The notes beneath the pieces are model-generated. The model worked only from the letters and a program-made list of their open reading frames with translations, ran no database searches and was not told the DNA's origin. Below, one piece after another: positions 35,045 through 46,345 of a DNA stretch of 64,000 nucleotides (position 1 is the first letter of the stretch; each line of letters opens with the position of its first letter). This stretch comes from Polytrichum commune (Eukaryota > Streptophyta > Polytrichopsida > Polytrichales > Polytrichaceae), in NCBI GenBank assembly GCA_950295325.1, contig OX485808.1, positions 12,526,501 through 12,590,500 of the forward strand. Direction: 5' to 3'. Made by a program: the position numbers and the translations under genes.

Positions 35045-35432
35045 ACACACTAGCAGAGCCCAACATTTTCCTTTCTAATTGCACCCATACCCAAACCATG
35101 CCCATCAACAACGACCTATGCCCACCCATGCCCACCCATAACATGACATGTGCGCACCCATGCCCACCCATGCCCACCCATGATATTCAAATTGCGCCCA
35201 TGTATTCAAAAATTATGTAATGTGTATTGTGTAATTGTTTAATTGTGCCCCACCCATGCCCACCCATGAACAATAATAGCGCAGCCATGCCCACCCATGC
35301 CCGCCCATGAACAATAATATTGCACCCATGCCCACCCAAAACCCATGGGCATGGGTGGGTATGGGCATGGACATGGGTATGGGCATGGGCATGGGCATGG
35401 GTATGGGCGCCCAATGTAGGGCTCTGCACACT
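35045..35432. repeat. CCCATG-rich foldback minisatellite
   Basis: Left outer sequence AGCAGAGCCCAACATT and right GTAGGGCTCTGCACACTAG (reverse complement TGCAGAGCCCTACATT) flank arrays of CCCATGCCCACC on the left and GGGCATGGGTAT on the right. The whole is a large inverted structure of about 390 bp. Confidence 0.65.
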
Positions 35433-36212
35433 AGATATAATTGATGCAAAGGAGCTGGAAAAGTTTGTGACTAAGAGAAATGTATAGGGTTCATGTACGA
35501 GGTTTGTGCTCATGCGCAAACTCCTATGGAGTGGGTGTTGTGTTTTTTTAGCATAAATCATTTTTTTTTTGGGTGAATACACCTACACTTTTGAAATGCA
35601 TATGGTGTATGATAGTTTAGTTGTTGATATGGTTGTGTATGACATGCAAGTGTGATGTGGTTGAGTTGAATCTGAAGTCCCTTTGAAGTTCATGACTTCA
35701 GGAATTGTGTTTGCAATAGTATGTATGCAATGGTATGTATGGACATGAATTACTTTTTATTACTCATAAGGAACATAGACTACAACAAATTCCATTGGAA
35801 TGGGAAATATAAGTAATGGGTGTAGGGTGAAAACAAATAGCTTGTTTTAGATAATTAAGTAATATAAGAAACCTTTAAGTCATGCATTGGAAGTAAAGAA
35901 CCCCTAAATAAAAACCCCTCGGCCGCACATGATGCACAAAAATCCTATAGAATGACCCACATGTGCTTTTCACATAGCAAAACACTCCATCTCGATTCAA
36001 AAGAAAACCCTAACTTATCTCACAATTGTAAGGGATTTGGGAACAAAAATAATTTACCAGACTCCAACACATTGTTTGTTCCTCACAACTCCATATTGTT
36101 GGCAACTATTCATTGGATAGAACATGTTGGTGTTTTTGCTTGTGCTCATCACTTGATCGGAAGAATTTGTTATTCAACTCGCTTGGTACAAAAATTCTAC
36201 AAGGCTCCTTGA

Positions 36213-39200
36213 TTAGAATAAAGGGTTGTCGTCGGAGATGATGAGCTTGGGTTGCAACTTCACGGGACTATCCCACACCATGTCTTTGCCACATACCCAA
36301 ACCCATTCTTTGTTGTCCGGTGGTTTCGGTGGCATCTGCAATATAATAGTGAAATCATGGTGAAATATGAGAAACCCTAATTTGGCTCCAGATTGTCAAG
36401 GGTGTCAACACAAATGGGTAATTAGTTCTAGATAGATATACATACCATTATTCAGCCTTTGTACCAAGTCTTGTGGCAATATTGTTTGAGGACATATGCT
36501 AGGATAATTCTACATTAATGTGGAAATGGCTACCTATGCATTTGGATAGGTCAGTCATATAGTTAAAGGAGAGTCTCTTTGCTTGTGGGCTACTACCACT
36601 TTGCCCTCTCTTCTTCTTCTTTTAAGACGGGGGGGGGGGGCACTCTTTGTGTTGGTTTTAGTTGACCGGCATTGTCATGGGTTATCAAGTGGGAAGGCTG
36701 GGGGTCACCTATGGTTGGTGTTGCAAGTGGTGGAGAGTTTACTTACTAAACTTGTTCTAACTTGGGAGGGTCTGAGGTTCAAGTTCTAGGAGGCAATTTT
36801 ATTAAAACTAGGCTTGTGTAGGAAAGTGCTACCTTTTGCCATAATTGGTACAAAGGAGTATCTAAGCAATGATACAATCCATGGTCTACAAATTCTCAAC
36901 CTACAATTTCAGAAAGACTAAAAGAGCAAAGACATGGTTATCTTGTCAAGAAGCAAAAAAATCAAAAAAATCAAAATTTATGTCTTTATTTTTTGCTTCC
37001 CGATGTAAATATGATCTCGTTAGCCTCGTAGTGAAGCTACTTTTATTTGTTATGTTGCATTTGATATTTAAGAAAAAGAAGAAGAGAATCTTACTCCCTT
37101 TCCGCCTGGTGGGAAGGCTTCAACCCAATACTCAGATCCCCACTTGCCATTCCAGAAAACTGGTCGCGAGTACCATTTTCTGCACATAATCCACCCCAAC
37201 ACAACATTGGATAAATGCTTACCAAACATAGTTTTTGCAATCTTGATATTAAGGAATCTAAAATTCATTGTTGCAAGATCCAAACATGCAAGTTATGACT
37301 TAATCTGATGCTAAATACATCAATAGCCAAATTTTGAGTTAGGTGAATTTTGAGATGTGGGTATAAATGAACCAAAAAAATGTGTTCCCCTTTTGGAATA
37401 TTTACACACGGAGGATGAGACTTTGAGACATGCATGGAGAGTGGATTGTGACTTACACCAAAGGAGCTCATTTGTATATGGGTTTTAAAAAGTATTTGTG
37501 TTCAAGAGGTATCTTATGGGGGGTACACTGTAATGGCATAATATAGAAATATTTCCATTTATCTAAATGCTATGATGTGATTATTTATTCTATGAATACT
37601 TTTATTTTTATTTTTTGAGACACCCAATGTTATTTACAACCTCCTTCATCACACCTTTGGGTACTTGTATTGAGCCTAATACTTTATTATGTTTACCTCC
37701 AAATTATGAATTATAGAAACCTTATTTTGATGATTTTGTATTTTGCAATCATAGTGCCCTCCTCTAGGGCTTACATGGCAATCATCTCGCGAGGTTTGTA
37801 TGTTGCGTCTTCATTGTCAGCATTAATGTGACCATGCACTGTGCTCCTGAATTTATCGTAAGTCCAGAATGTGGGATCTAATGTGTCCTTCGTGTGCACC
37901 TTATGGTAAACAGAGTCACCCATGAAGACTTTTTCTCTCTTGTCCTGCACTCATGTACACAATAGGACCTAAATTAGGTAGTTATTTCATCATCTAAAAC
38001 CGATCGTTCATCTAAGAGGAGAAGGGTTATCAAAATTCATCGTATTTTTTCATTCATGGAAGCACAGTAGCATTCATGATTCTTAAATCATGTCCATAAG
38101 CTAATCAGTTGTCCAGTCCAGTCCACATCACAAACCTCTAAGTTCATATATTATCAACATTAAACCTACATTGGCTCCATCACATGATTTACATTATACA
38201 TTAAACCAATACCTACCAAACATAGGGTTGCAATTTCAATCTTTTGCTCTATATTTTATCATTTTGGCAGACCTAAAAGGTTGACCTACGAGTTGAATCA
38301 GTGTTGAATGAATCATGAGCTACATGTATAGTCAACACCTAAATTTGTATTAAACCCTAATGGGTATGAGTCGACAACAAACTCAACATTGAACGCTGCA
38401 AAGAATGCACACTTGAGTCCAATATGAAATCATGTTGGCAGTATGGAAGTTAGCTTGTTGTATGTACATGTCGCTTATATATGTGGTTTGCACATGTGTT
38501 CACACAAAAGTGTTCACAAGGAGGGTGTAATGGATTAATTGAGAAATAAATTATCGAGGATGATGGAAATTGTAATGATGCATTGGATGTCCAAGGCTAA
38601 GGAGCGTGATGTAAACAAATCGGTGGATGAGAAGTTAGGGCCAGTTCACACTATGCCCAAGTCGAGAGGAGAAGCATCACTGTTCTGGACCAAACTATGT
38701 CGAGAGGAGAAGCTATATTCACATTTTGAATATTTTAATGAAAAAAAGTTTGGCCTCTCGACGGGAGTTTGGGTTGAGCATTTTGCTCGACCCAAACTTT
38801 GCTCGAGAGGCCGAACTCTTGGCGGCATAACTTCCTAAAAGTGTTGCCACCCAGGCTCTTTTGGAGGCGACGTCCTTTGGACTTCGGCCTCTAGTGTGAA
38901 GGCCGAGAGGACGGACTTTGGACATTTATGCATTTTCATTGGTCCAAACGCTTCTCCTCTCGAAGTTTGGCCATAGTGTGAACCGGCCCTTAGATAACTA
39001 TGACCTATACAAAAGAGAAAGAGAGGATCTTAAAGTGAAATGATCTATGTTATATAGATAAGGAGGCTTCAATTTGCATGTAACAAGACTTGAGACTTCT
39101 AAAAATAACTCTTAGATACTACGTGTAAATAGGGATAGGGTTTGGGAGAAAGAGAACACATGTCTTAGGGCGACTTCACACACAAGATTGAGAGCCCCTG

Positions 39201-42200
39201 ACCGATACACTTCAAGCACTCTCATTGGTGGGAAAGGCGGAGCCGGTCCAAGGGCGCTTCACACTACGCTTGAGGGCCCAACAAAGTATGTGAATGCAAG
39301 GTGGATGTAAAGTCTACATGGATTCATACATGGCAACGAATGGATCATGTTTCATGGTCAGTTGGACTATTTTCAAAAACCATCTCTTGGAGGTAGGCTT
39401 AACACAAAACCGGGAGACCATGGCACTCTGAACACTCACAACCGTTGATTTATTCTATTTTACCATATGTGAGGACCCGCATGAATAAAAATTCATGGAA
39501 ATAGCATTTGGTTGAGGGCCCGGTCACATATGACTTCACACTACCCTTGAGGATCCGTGACCACACCACGTGGTTTTGGAAGTGTGTTGGGACGGCCTTT
39601 GGACACTTTCTTTTGGGCTCTCACAGTTTCATGGTCACGGCTCTTGGCTCGAGTGTGAAGTGGCCCTTATATATGCTTTGTGTGTGCCTTCAAATTGTGA
39701 ACATTGTAACACGTGCTTAACACAAATATGTTACGGAGGAGAGGGGGTAAGCAACGAGATGATAGATAGAAACTCCAACCCCTTTCAAGCAAGGGGCCGG
39801 CGTGAATAAAGTGTCCGTTCGTAATGCTAATGACCCGATACCCACTGGACAAGGGGACATTGGGACAAATACTACTCTCCCCTTTCGAGGATGGACATTA
39901 TAGTGACACACAATACAAGTTCCTAGCGTAAGCAACGTGTAAGTTAAGGACCTTTTCCAAGTCATGCTTCGTGGGATCCAAGAGGTGCTTCTCATTGTAG
40001 TGCACTCCAGTCCCCTGCAACTCGAAAGGATCGTAATTCTCGTTCTCAATGTCTCTGAAGATCTTTCTGTCATTCACCGCCTTCGCATACCGCATTTGTT
40101 GGTACTCTGAGCCACAATCATAGAAGAACAATTGTTCTCCTTGTGAATCATCTTGTGCTCTCAAGAACTGGAACTGGTAAATGACACTCTATTCTTTCAA
40201 GACATGGTTTTACCTCGTAAATGCACCCATATTTTCACAGTTTTTGTGACAGGGTTTCTGCATTAACGGTGAGGAGTTGTCTCCAATGCAAGGTATGTGT
40301 CTTGTTGTGACCCTATGGTACTTGGTGGTTTGAGTGTTTTGAAATTAGATGCAATGAATAGGGAGCACAACATTCTTCAGATCCATAACAATGTTATGTG
40401 GGACTGACAATATTTCACATAATATTTGGGGATACTCTCCCCATTCAGTATGAATGTGGGAAATATTCCATGAAATATTGTGAGTCTTACATAACATTGT
40501 TGTGGATTTGAATAATGTTATGAGAATTGAGTACTAGTTACAAATGAATTGGTTGAGTTTGAGAAATAACTAGTTGAAGTTCAAGATTTCAGGAAAATTG
40601 CTCATTATTTTAGAGGAATCTATAGAATATACCTCAAATGAATAAAGAAAAAACAATAGATGTCAACATGTGACCAGTTGGACTTGGAGAACACTAGGAT
40701 CTCAACCGATTATGCCCTAAAATCTCCCCGGACACCAATTAGATAGATTTATCACCAACCCCCGAGGTTTGGTTTCTAATTTCTTGGGTTACTCAAAATG
40801 ATTCCACACGGTGTGAAAGTAAAGTGGATATAATCCCTCAACAATGAGGTGCCAACACATGAACATGAACATGATCACTATGATAGAATGTGGGATTTTC
40901 AAGCACACATCCATGGAATGGAGCTTGTGTTATGTGACTTGAAAGCAGTCTTCAAAGTTATGAACCCAAAAGAAATCAAATAAAATGTTGAAAATTGTGG
41001 GCTTTTATAGTCACATAGGATATGTTCCATTTGATAGAGCCACAAATCTTTAAGAACCCCATATTTAGTAGTAGTGTGAACAGCATCGTAAACACACTTC
41101 TAGTTTTTTTGCAATTTGATTTCTTTCCCCCAACTTTCCCCTTCATTACAACAATGAGGTGCCAACACATTTCTTATGAAGACAACAATACTAAAGAAGG
41201 TGGGATTCTTACGCCCACGTCCATGATTAAGTAGAGCGTATCCTATGTGACTTATAAGTGATGATCAAACATTACTAACCCAAAATAAAAAGTGATTATG
41301 GTCTTCAACAAAAGTCGTATGGGACACATATCATTAAATTGAGCCACAAATCTTAAGACCCTCATATTTTGTAGTAGGTGTGAACATTGTTGTGAACAAC
41401 GTACTCAATTTTTTGGCAATTTGATCTGGAGAGAGCCTCTTGAGTTTCTTCGCGATTTGGTTGTTGATATTATGAAACACTTCCTTCTCCCACAACTTGT
41501 ACATGGCTGCTTTCCGGTCATCATAGTTGTTTTTCTCGCGGATAAGGAGATCACTCGTTTCTTTCATCACACCATCCTCGTTGTTCATGCCCGATGTTAC
41601 AGAGTGCAAGAGCTCTTGGAATTCCGCCTCTTCGATCGCCTCTCGGATTGCTTGCTTCTCTAGCAATTCCTACACCCACTTCTCGCCCTCACTTGTTGGC
41701 TTAACTATGATTTCAAATATTGACTCCAACTCAATTGCATATTTTGCTACTAAAGATCACATTGCGTGTTCCAAAGGAACTAAATGTAGCACCCATTTTC
41801 ACCAAATCTATCACATAACATTATTAAGTGGGAAGAGTCTAGTCTTTTTGTGGGGAATGATCCTAGCCAACACTTTAACAATAGTATAAAAGCTCAAGTC
41901 TATAGGAAACTTTTTTCTCATTTTCAACCAAAATCTAAAAATGGATGGAAGTGGTGGGAGTTTCTTTTACTGGGATTGGAGAAAAAAAACATGCTTGATA
42001 GGTTTGGTCTTAAGTTACAATGCTCAACAATTATAACATTGAATACGTGGTACTTGACCCACATAATGTGCTCAAATTCTAAAATTTTGACATATTCAAT
42101 TGAACAAAGGATAGATTGGAAAGTTCTTTCCTTCAAATGCATGAAACTCCTCATAATAGGGAAGATCTTGCGGTCCAATATGAGGCTTTATTATAGGTCA

Positions 42201-43089
42201 CTACGACAACTATGCAAGGCTTAATATTTGGAATTGAAATAGCTACCAAGTTATCTTGTTCGTGACGATATTACCTCATTGCATCATTAATTTCCGATAT
42301 CACCATGCTAAGGAAACAACAGAACTATCTAAGACTTGAGTGAAGACTAAAGTGCTATGGACAAATACCATTTATCATTAAATCAATCTGTGAAACAAAA
42401 AATAACATTTAGAAAGAAAGATAAAGACTCTATAGATAGATCAACTTCCTTAGGAAGCAAGCATCAATGAAGAGCTTTTTTGCTTGCAAATTACTACCAC
42501 CTTTTAGTGGGGACTCTATCGACAATTCTTACACTAGCTTCCAACACACTCAACAAGGTTGGCAAAGCCGTAAACACACAAGTTACAAATAGCACCTTAG
42601 TTGTTAAGGATTTCTCCCTCTTCTTGCTCGCAGCCAATGACTTCATCTTTATTCCTTCTCTACAATGTAATATACGAGCTTGAGGTGTTTTTTGTTCACA
42701 TCAATTATGAGCTCTAAGAGTTAATTACCTCCCACTCCTCAAGTGTGTGGTTGACGAGGTCACGTGGCATGGGACGAGGCCTCCATTTCCTACACATCCA
42801 TCCCCCGCCCTTCTTCCGGTTGATGACCCCTTCAGGATCTACGATCCTGCAGTGGTGCTTCACATCTCTTGTCAAGGTGTCACTGATCCATTTGCCAATT
42901 TAGAATTCAATATGACTAATAGGGGCTAAATAGTGGGGCTAGTAGGGGGCTAAGTAGTGAGCCCCCCTACGAGATCTTGAACCTCATGGACCCTTGGCCC
43001 TCGAGATTCGATGGTGCCATAAATGTGCGAACCTCTTCAAGGGTTTATGCCAAGCGTGTCCTTTCAATAAAGTTTCTTCAAAATTAGGA

Positions 43090-43126
<37 letters not shown>

Positions 43127-43900
43127 TAGACATCATGAGATTCGTGGTTGAAGTCCAACTCATCAAGGACTCAAACATAATCTTTTGAGGATTAGTGGGA
43201 TTTTTTTTTTGGTGTTGCATTGCTATATGGGCGATCAACCTAGTTAATTGTTGATGATTCTATGCGCACATGTATATGGGAGAAGCCCAACAAAATGCCC
43301 ACAACCAATATGAAAAATGGCAATGCCAAAAAAAAAGAATAAAATTTTAAAAATGATGTCATATGAATAACATTAGTTTGAAGAATACTTATTATTTTAG
43401 GCATATTTGGGTCAACACAAGTTGACACCAATTTCATGTTTGTAAAGTTTTAGTCATTGTATTACACACCATAATATATAAGACTTTACTAATGTTGCCT
43501 TAATTGATGACTGCCTTAAAGAGTGAAAAACTCATACCCCACTCATAGATTTTTGACACTAACATGCAATTAAATCTTGAACATGGCAAAAGTGATACAA
43601 GAATGATTTCATTCCCTTGACAAAGTTTGTTACACATAGCTTGGGACAGATCAAGTAAAAAACCCATATACCCACGTATATGGGTCACCAAGCACTTGAA
43701 CCCTAGGCAAAGATTTAAAAAGACATGTGAAGTGAAGTAGGTACAAGGTTTGGGACCTTGTGTGGTCACACTTCTCTTGATTGAACACCTATATTTGGGA
43801 GGTATATGGCAAGGCTTGTACTTACAATTGGACTTCAAAGAGACACGTGCTCCAGTGAAGTTGAACTATATGCTCAAAACATAGACACCATTCTAGGTTC

Positions 43901-43943
<43 letters not shown>

Positions 43944-44551
43944 ACTTTTAACTTCTCATAACTTTGGCATGTCAACTCCGACTCTAAAACTTGAAATGAC
44001 AATCTTCATAATTCACAAGTGTTGACTGGCTAGGACGATTCCCGATCTGAACCAACACCCAAAATCATTTGTGGAGTTGGAAGTCATAACCCGCACCAAA
44101 ATGATACCCTTACGCCTAACAATGCGTAAATTGTAGGAAAGGATACATTTACGTCTCCGGACGCGACGGCTTTGTGCAGCTGGTTATGAAACGGCGGTCC
44201 CTTGTCCACCTCTTGTGGAACGACGGTATATTGAGGGGGCCGCACGGTGAAATCGAGAGGGTCGTCGACGGGAACACATGGGTCGATCCACCTCTCCTTG
44301 TGCACGGGTTTCTTGAACTCCCCCCATCTCACATACCGACCAATTTGCGGGCGGCCGGGGAATCGCAACACTTTTCTCGGGCCGTAAACGAGAGGCACCT
44401 TCCATATACCGTTGGGTTGGTCGATGAAGATGGGGCCGTTTTCCTCCCATTGGGGAGGCTTCGTGGGGTCGAATTTGTAGGGCACCGGGCCTTGGTAGTT
44501 GGGATCCCATGACCCTCTCTTGTCCACTTTATCTTCTTCGAATCCGGGCAT
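36213..44551 (-). CDS. unrecognised multi-exon protein gene, possibly disrupted
   Basis: Well-supported 3' exons: 40173-39952 (FQFLRAQDDS...HDLEK), 37944-37775 (DKREKVFMGDSVYHK...), 37179-37095 (KWYSRPVFWNGKWGSEYWVE...) and 36335-36213 (MPPKPPDNKEWVWVCGKDMV..., ends LF stop). Their phases fit one another exactly. Candidate 5' exons: 44551-44153, 133 aa starting MPGFEEDKVDKRGSWDPNYQ and ending LHKAVASGD, which resembles the start of an ankyrin repeat; a weaker one at 42882-42729; and 41749-41405 (AKYAIELESIFEIIVKPTS..., Glu/Lys-rich). The last runs through an in-frame TAG at 41672-41670, in a context (KWV stop ELLEKQ) where CAG would be natural. The gene may be a pseudogene, or splicing may use that TAG as an acceptor. 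I cannot name the protein. Joins in the 5' half are incomplete, and two genes are possible. Introns contain at least two MITEs and a foldback. Confidence 0.5.
36705..36790 (+). repeat. tRNA-derived SINE head (tentative)
   Basis: TTGCAAGTGGTGGAGAG resembles a tRNA A-box/D-arm (TRGCNNARTGGTAGAG), and GGTCTGAGGTTCAAGTTC about 45 bp on resembles a B-box (GGTTCRANYC). It does not fold into a convincing full tRNA, so a SINE remnant is more likely than a tRNA gene. It lies in the last intron region of the unknown minus-strand gene. Confidence 0.35.
38638..38989. mobile_element. PIF/Harbinger-like MITE with TTA target duplication
   Basis: 352 bp flanked by TTA on both sides (38635-38637 and 38990-38992). 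The terminal repeats of about 40 bp read GGGCCAGTTCACACTATGCC on the left and GGGCCGGTTCACACTATGGC on the right (reverse-complemented). A second internal hairpin surrounds GCCTCTCGACGGGAGTTTGG. It falls in an intron of the unknown minus-strand gene. Confidence 0.85.
39168..39666. mobile_element. nested or composite MITE, TTA flanked
   Basis: Left end GGGCGACTTCACACACAAG after TTA (39165-39167). Right end, reverse-complemented, GGGCCACTTCACACTCGAGC before TTA (39667-39669). Extra internal termini with the same TTCACACTAC motif near 39252 and 39540 suggest insertion of one family member into another. Confidence 0.65.
40371..40519. mobile_element. short foldback element, about 150 bp
   Basis: CATTCTTCAGATCCATAACA and AATGTTATGTGGGACTGACA on the left pair with CATTATTCAAATCCACAACA and AATGTTATGTAAGACTCACA read on the reverse strand from the right. 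The arms are about 56 bp with a short loop. Confidence 0.75.
40540..40745 (+). repeat. dispersed repeat family C, copy 1
   Basis: GAATTGGTTGAGTTTGAGAA, ATAACTAGTTGAAGTTCAAG and CTCCCCGGACA are shared in order with 52970-53165. Confidence 0.8.
40843..41430. repeat. tandem duplication of about 300 bp overlapping an exon edge
   Basis: CAACAATGAGGTGCCAACAC occurs at about 40848 and 41152. GAGCCACAAATCTT recurs near 41037 and 41341, and TTGGCAATTTGAT or TTTGCAATTTGAT ends both units. The second unit overlaps the 3' edge of the 41749-41405 exon, so the first unit carries a partial copy of that exon end. Confidence 0.75.
42480..43090. other. exon-like sequence on both strands, unresolved
   Basis: 42729-42882 on the minus strand reads DTLTRDVKHHCRIVDPEGVI... 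and ends at a good GTAATT donor. The plus strand of the same stretch is also open. Minus-strand 43050-42980 offers VRTFMAPSNLEGQGSM in a phase that would bridge the exon ending at 44153 to 42882, but its acceptor is poor. GC content here exceeds the flanks, supporting real exons. Confidence 0.3.
43090..43127. repeat. AT/AC dinucleotide microsatellite
   Basis: Alternating TA followed by about 12 CA units. Confidence 0.95.
43770..43900. repeat. degenerate family B fragment
   Basis: CTCTTGATTGAACACCTATA and ATGCTCAAAACATAGACACC resemble positions in the family B repeat (25375-26110, 53485-53830). Weak, heavily mutated match. Confidence 0.4.
43913..43940. repeat. GA dinucleotide microsatellite
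   Basis: About 14 uninterrupted GA units. Confidence 0.95.
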
Positions 44552-45382
44552 CTTCGGAAGTGTCGTTGTTTTTTTTTAAGCAAATTACGGATCCCACTCT
44601 TCACATGCGGTGTTCGATCTCATCAAAATACTCCGAAGCGTTGACTCCTCGGGTCACCTTGCAAGAGCAAAGGTCCGCATATTGAATGCCAGTTGAGATC
44701 CATTCCGACCCAAAAGTCTGTGGTTATTACGGCATTGTTTATAACAACCCTAAAAAATGCGGATTGCACAAGAATGTCGTGATACTATATTGCTGTGACA
44801 CTGTGACATTCGAAAGGCTTCCGATGGAGATTTGCCTCTGTGCAGCCATGTTGCCACTTATTAAGCTCTGGAAACCGATATCTTTGCACTTGATCGACAT
44901 GTAATTGGAGTGTAAACTATGCGGGTTCAATTTTCGCTCAGAGGTTCCATATTTACGAGCTTCGGCCACCATTTGGAGATTACTGCAAAGACCATAATGG
45001 CGCCTCATCTTTCAAAAGCCATGTAATCTGCTCTGGACATGCATTATTGCTCGAAAATTTCGGACTTTTCCACCTCATCGTAACTATGTTGTGATATATC
45101 TTGTAACATCCTGCTTCCCTGTTTCAGACTCAAGAAGTTAACCCTCGATGAACATTCTCACGAAATTTATGATCAAGAGCAGATTGTGGATTCAACAATC
45201 TCACGACGTACATCAACAGCAAATTTGCCATAGCCGCATGGTTATGAGAAAGTTCAGATATCTGTATCCTTACAATAAGCTTAGATTGAATGAACTGCAA
45301 ACAATGCTTGACACCTTTTGTCATTGGAGTTAGCGTCATCGACCTCGAAATGGTAAACTCCGAGCTTCTCCAGAATCATCGC
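44552..45382. other. spacer upstream of the unknown minus-strand gene
   Basis: Holds its presumed promoter. A plus-strand stretch near 45127-45215 (LKKLTLDEHSHEIYDQEQIV) follows a CAG acceptor and looks protein-like, but no companion exon was found. Confidence 0.3.
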
Positions 45383-45805
45383 CTATGCACAAGGACCAAC
45401 CTGCTCTTTGAAGCTTGACTTTGATTTATCACTGTAACTTTGAATATCCATCCAAAGGACTAGGTTCTTTTCTTTACTTTTTTTTTTTGGGTACAAATTG
45501 AAGATCCATCCAAAGGATTCAACTCGAACTGAACCCAGTGCATCGCTCACGGAAGAAAGGGTCAATTCAAGACAGGGAAAGAGAGAGAAACAGCTGAAGC
45601 AATCTTCACTCCTCAACACTATGATGAACACAATAATGATGATATTATAATAATAATCCTTGAATCTGAAAGGGCTGTTCCAAATCAATTTGGACTTGAT
45701 TGGGTAGGCAAATGCCGAGGATTTTGAGGCGGAGAGTGAGTTCTGGGAGGCCCAGGCCTGCAGGCAGCCACTTCGGAGGAGGTTTGAACGGCAGGAGCAG
45801 CCCAT
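45383..45805 (-). CDS. uncertain open frame downstream of an ABRE-type promoter
   Basis: Frame of 140 codons from an ATG at 45805 (MGCSCRSNLLRSGCLQAWAS...). The first 50 residues could be a real N-terminus (Ser-rich, few acids). The rest includes an AT-microsatellite-derived hydrophobic stretch and a poly-T-derived lysine run, so it may be intron or UTR read-through. It lies just downstream, on the minus strand, of two CACGTG boxes. No family recognised. Confidence 0.2.
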   Translation of the reverse strand: MGCSCRSNLLRSGCLQAWASQNSLSASKSSAFAYPIKSKLIWNSPFRFKDYYYNIIIIVFIIVLRSEDCFSCFSLFPCLELTLSSVSDALGSVRVESFGWIFNLYPKKKSKEKNLVLWMDIQSYSDKSKSSFKEQVGPCA

Positions 45806-45846
45806 GATTAACGGTTAGTAACAGGCCAACGCTTCATACTGTGAGA

Positions 45847-45880
45847 GACACGTGGCGTCAGCGGGAGCTGCCACGTGTGC
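45847..45880. promoter_or_regulatory. paired G-box/ABRE elements
   Basis: GACACGTGGCGTC and GCCACGTGTGCGC lie about 20 bp apart. Both contain CACGTG with the ACGTGGC or ACGTGT context bound by bZIP (ABF/ABI5-type) factors in plants. They are 45-75 bp upstream of the minus-strand ATG at 45805. Confidence 0.5.
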
Positions 45881-45934
45881 GCATAGGAAGAAGCCGGCTG
45901 CATTATTTACTTGCCATGCAAATGATCATGTTTG

Positions 45935-46345
45935 CATGGAGGCATGAACATGAGTCCTAGGAGGCCTATGTGCATTTCTATGGAACTTAATATAGTTAGT
46001 GTAAGGGTTGGTTTAGACAACACTAAAGAAGTGCACTGGTCAAGAATTTTAGGGGAATGGAGTGATATGAGTGGCTATGAAATGGGTTCTTCACCGGCTG
46101 GGGTTTATGCTATGGCCAAGACTTCTCCGGTGGAGGCATAAACATGATTCGTAAGAGGTTTATGTACATTTCTATGGAACTAAATATAGTTAGTGTAAGG
46201 GTTGGTTTAGACAACGTTGAAGAAGTGCAGCGGCCAAAAACTTCAGGGGAATGGAGTAATATGAGTGGCTATGAAATGGGTCCTTCACCAGCTAGGGTTC
46301 ATACTACGGCAAAGACTTCTCCGGTGGAGAACCTCATGCATGGAT
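45935..46345 (+). repeat. direct duplication of a roughly 194-bp unit with open frames
   Basis: AGGGGAATGG recurs at 46051 and 46245. Both copies translate to similar peptides (MELNIVSVRVGLDN..., GEW-S-MSGYEMG, AKTSPVE), but in different frames relative to each other. It could be a transposon-derived coding fragment. No family recognised. Confidence 0.7.

Noticed and set aside
35187-35582. 131-codon frame with His/Ala repeats
   Set aside because: Read-through of the CCCATG minisatellite.
36705-36790. Functional tRNA gene
   Set aside because: Arms do not pair into a cloverleaf; kept only as a possible SINE remnant.
44174-44512. Frames on the plus strand and another minus frame over 44.2-44.5 kb
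   Set aside because: The minus frame starting MPGFEEDKV has an ATG, a clean donor and coherent composition; the others are shadows.
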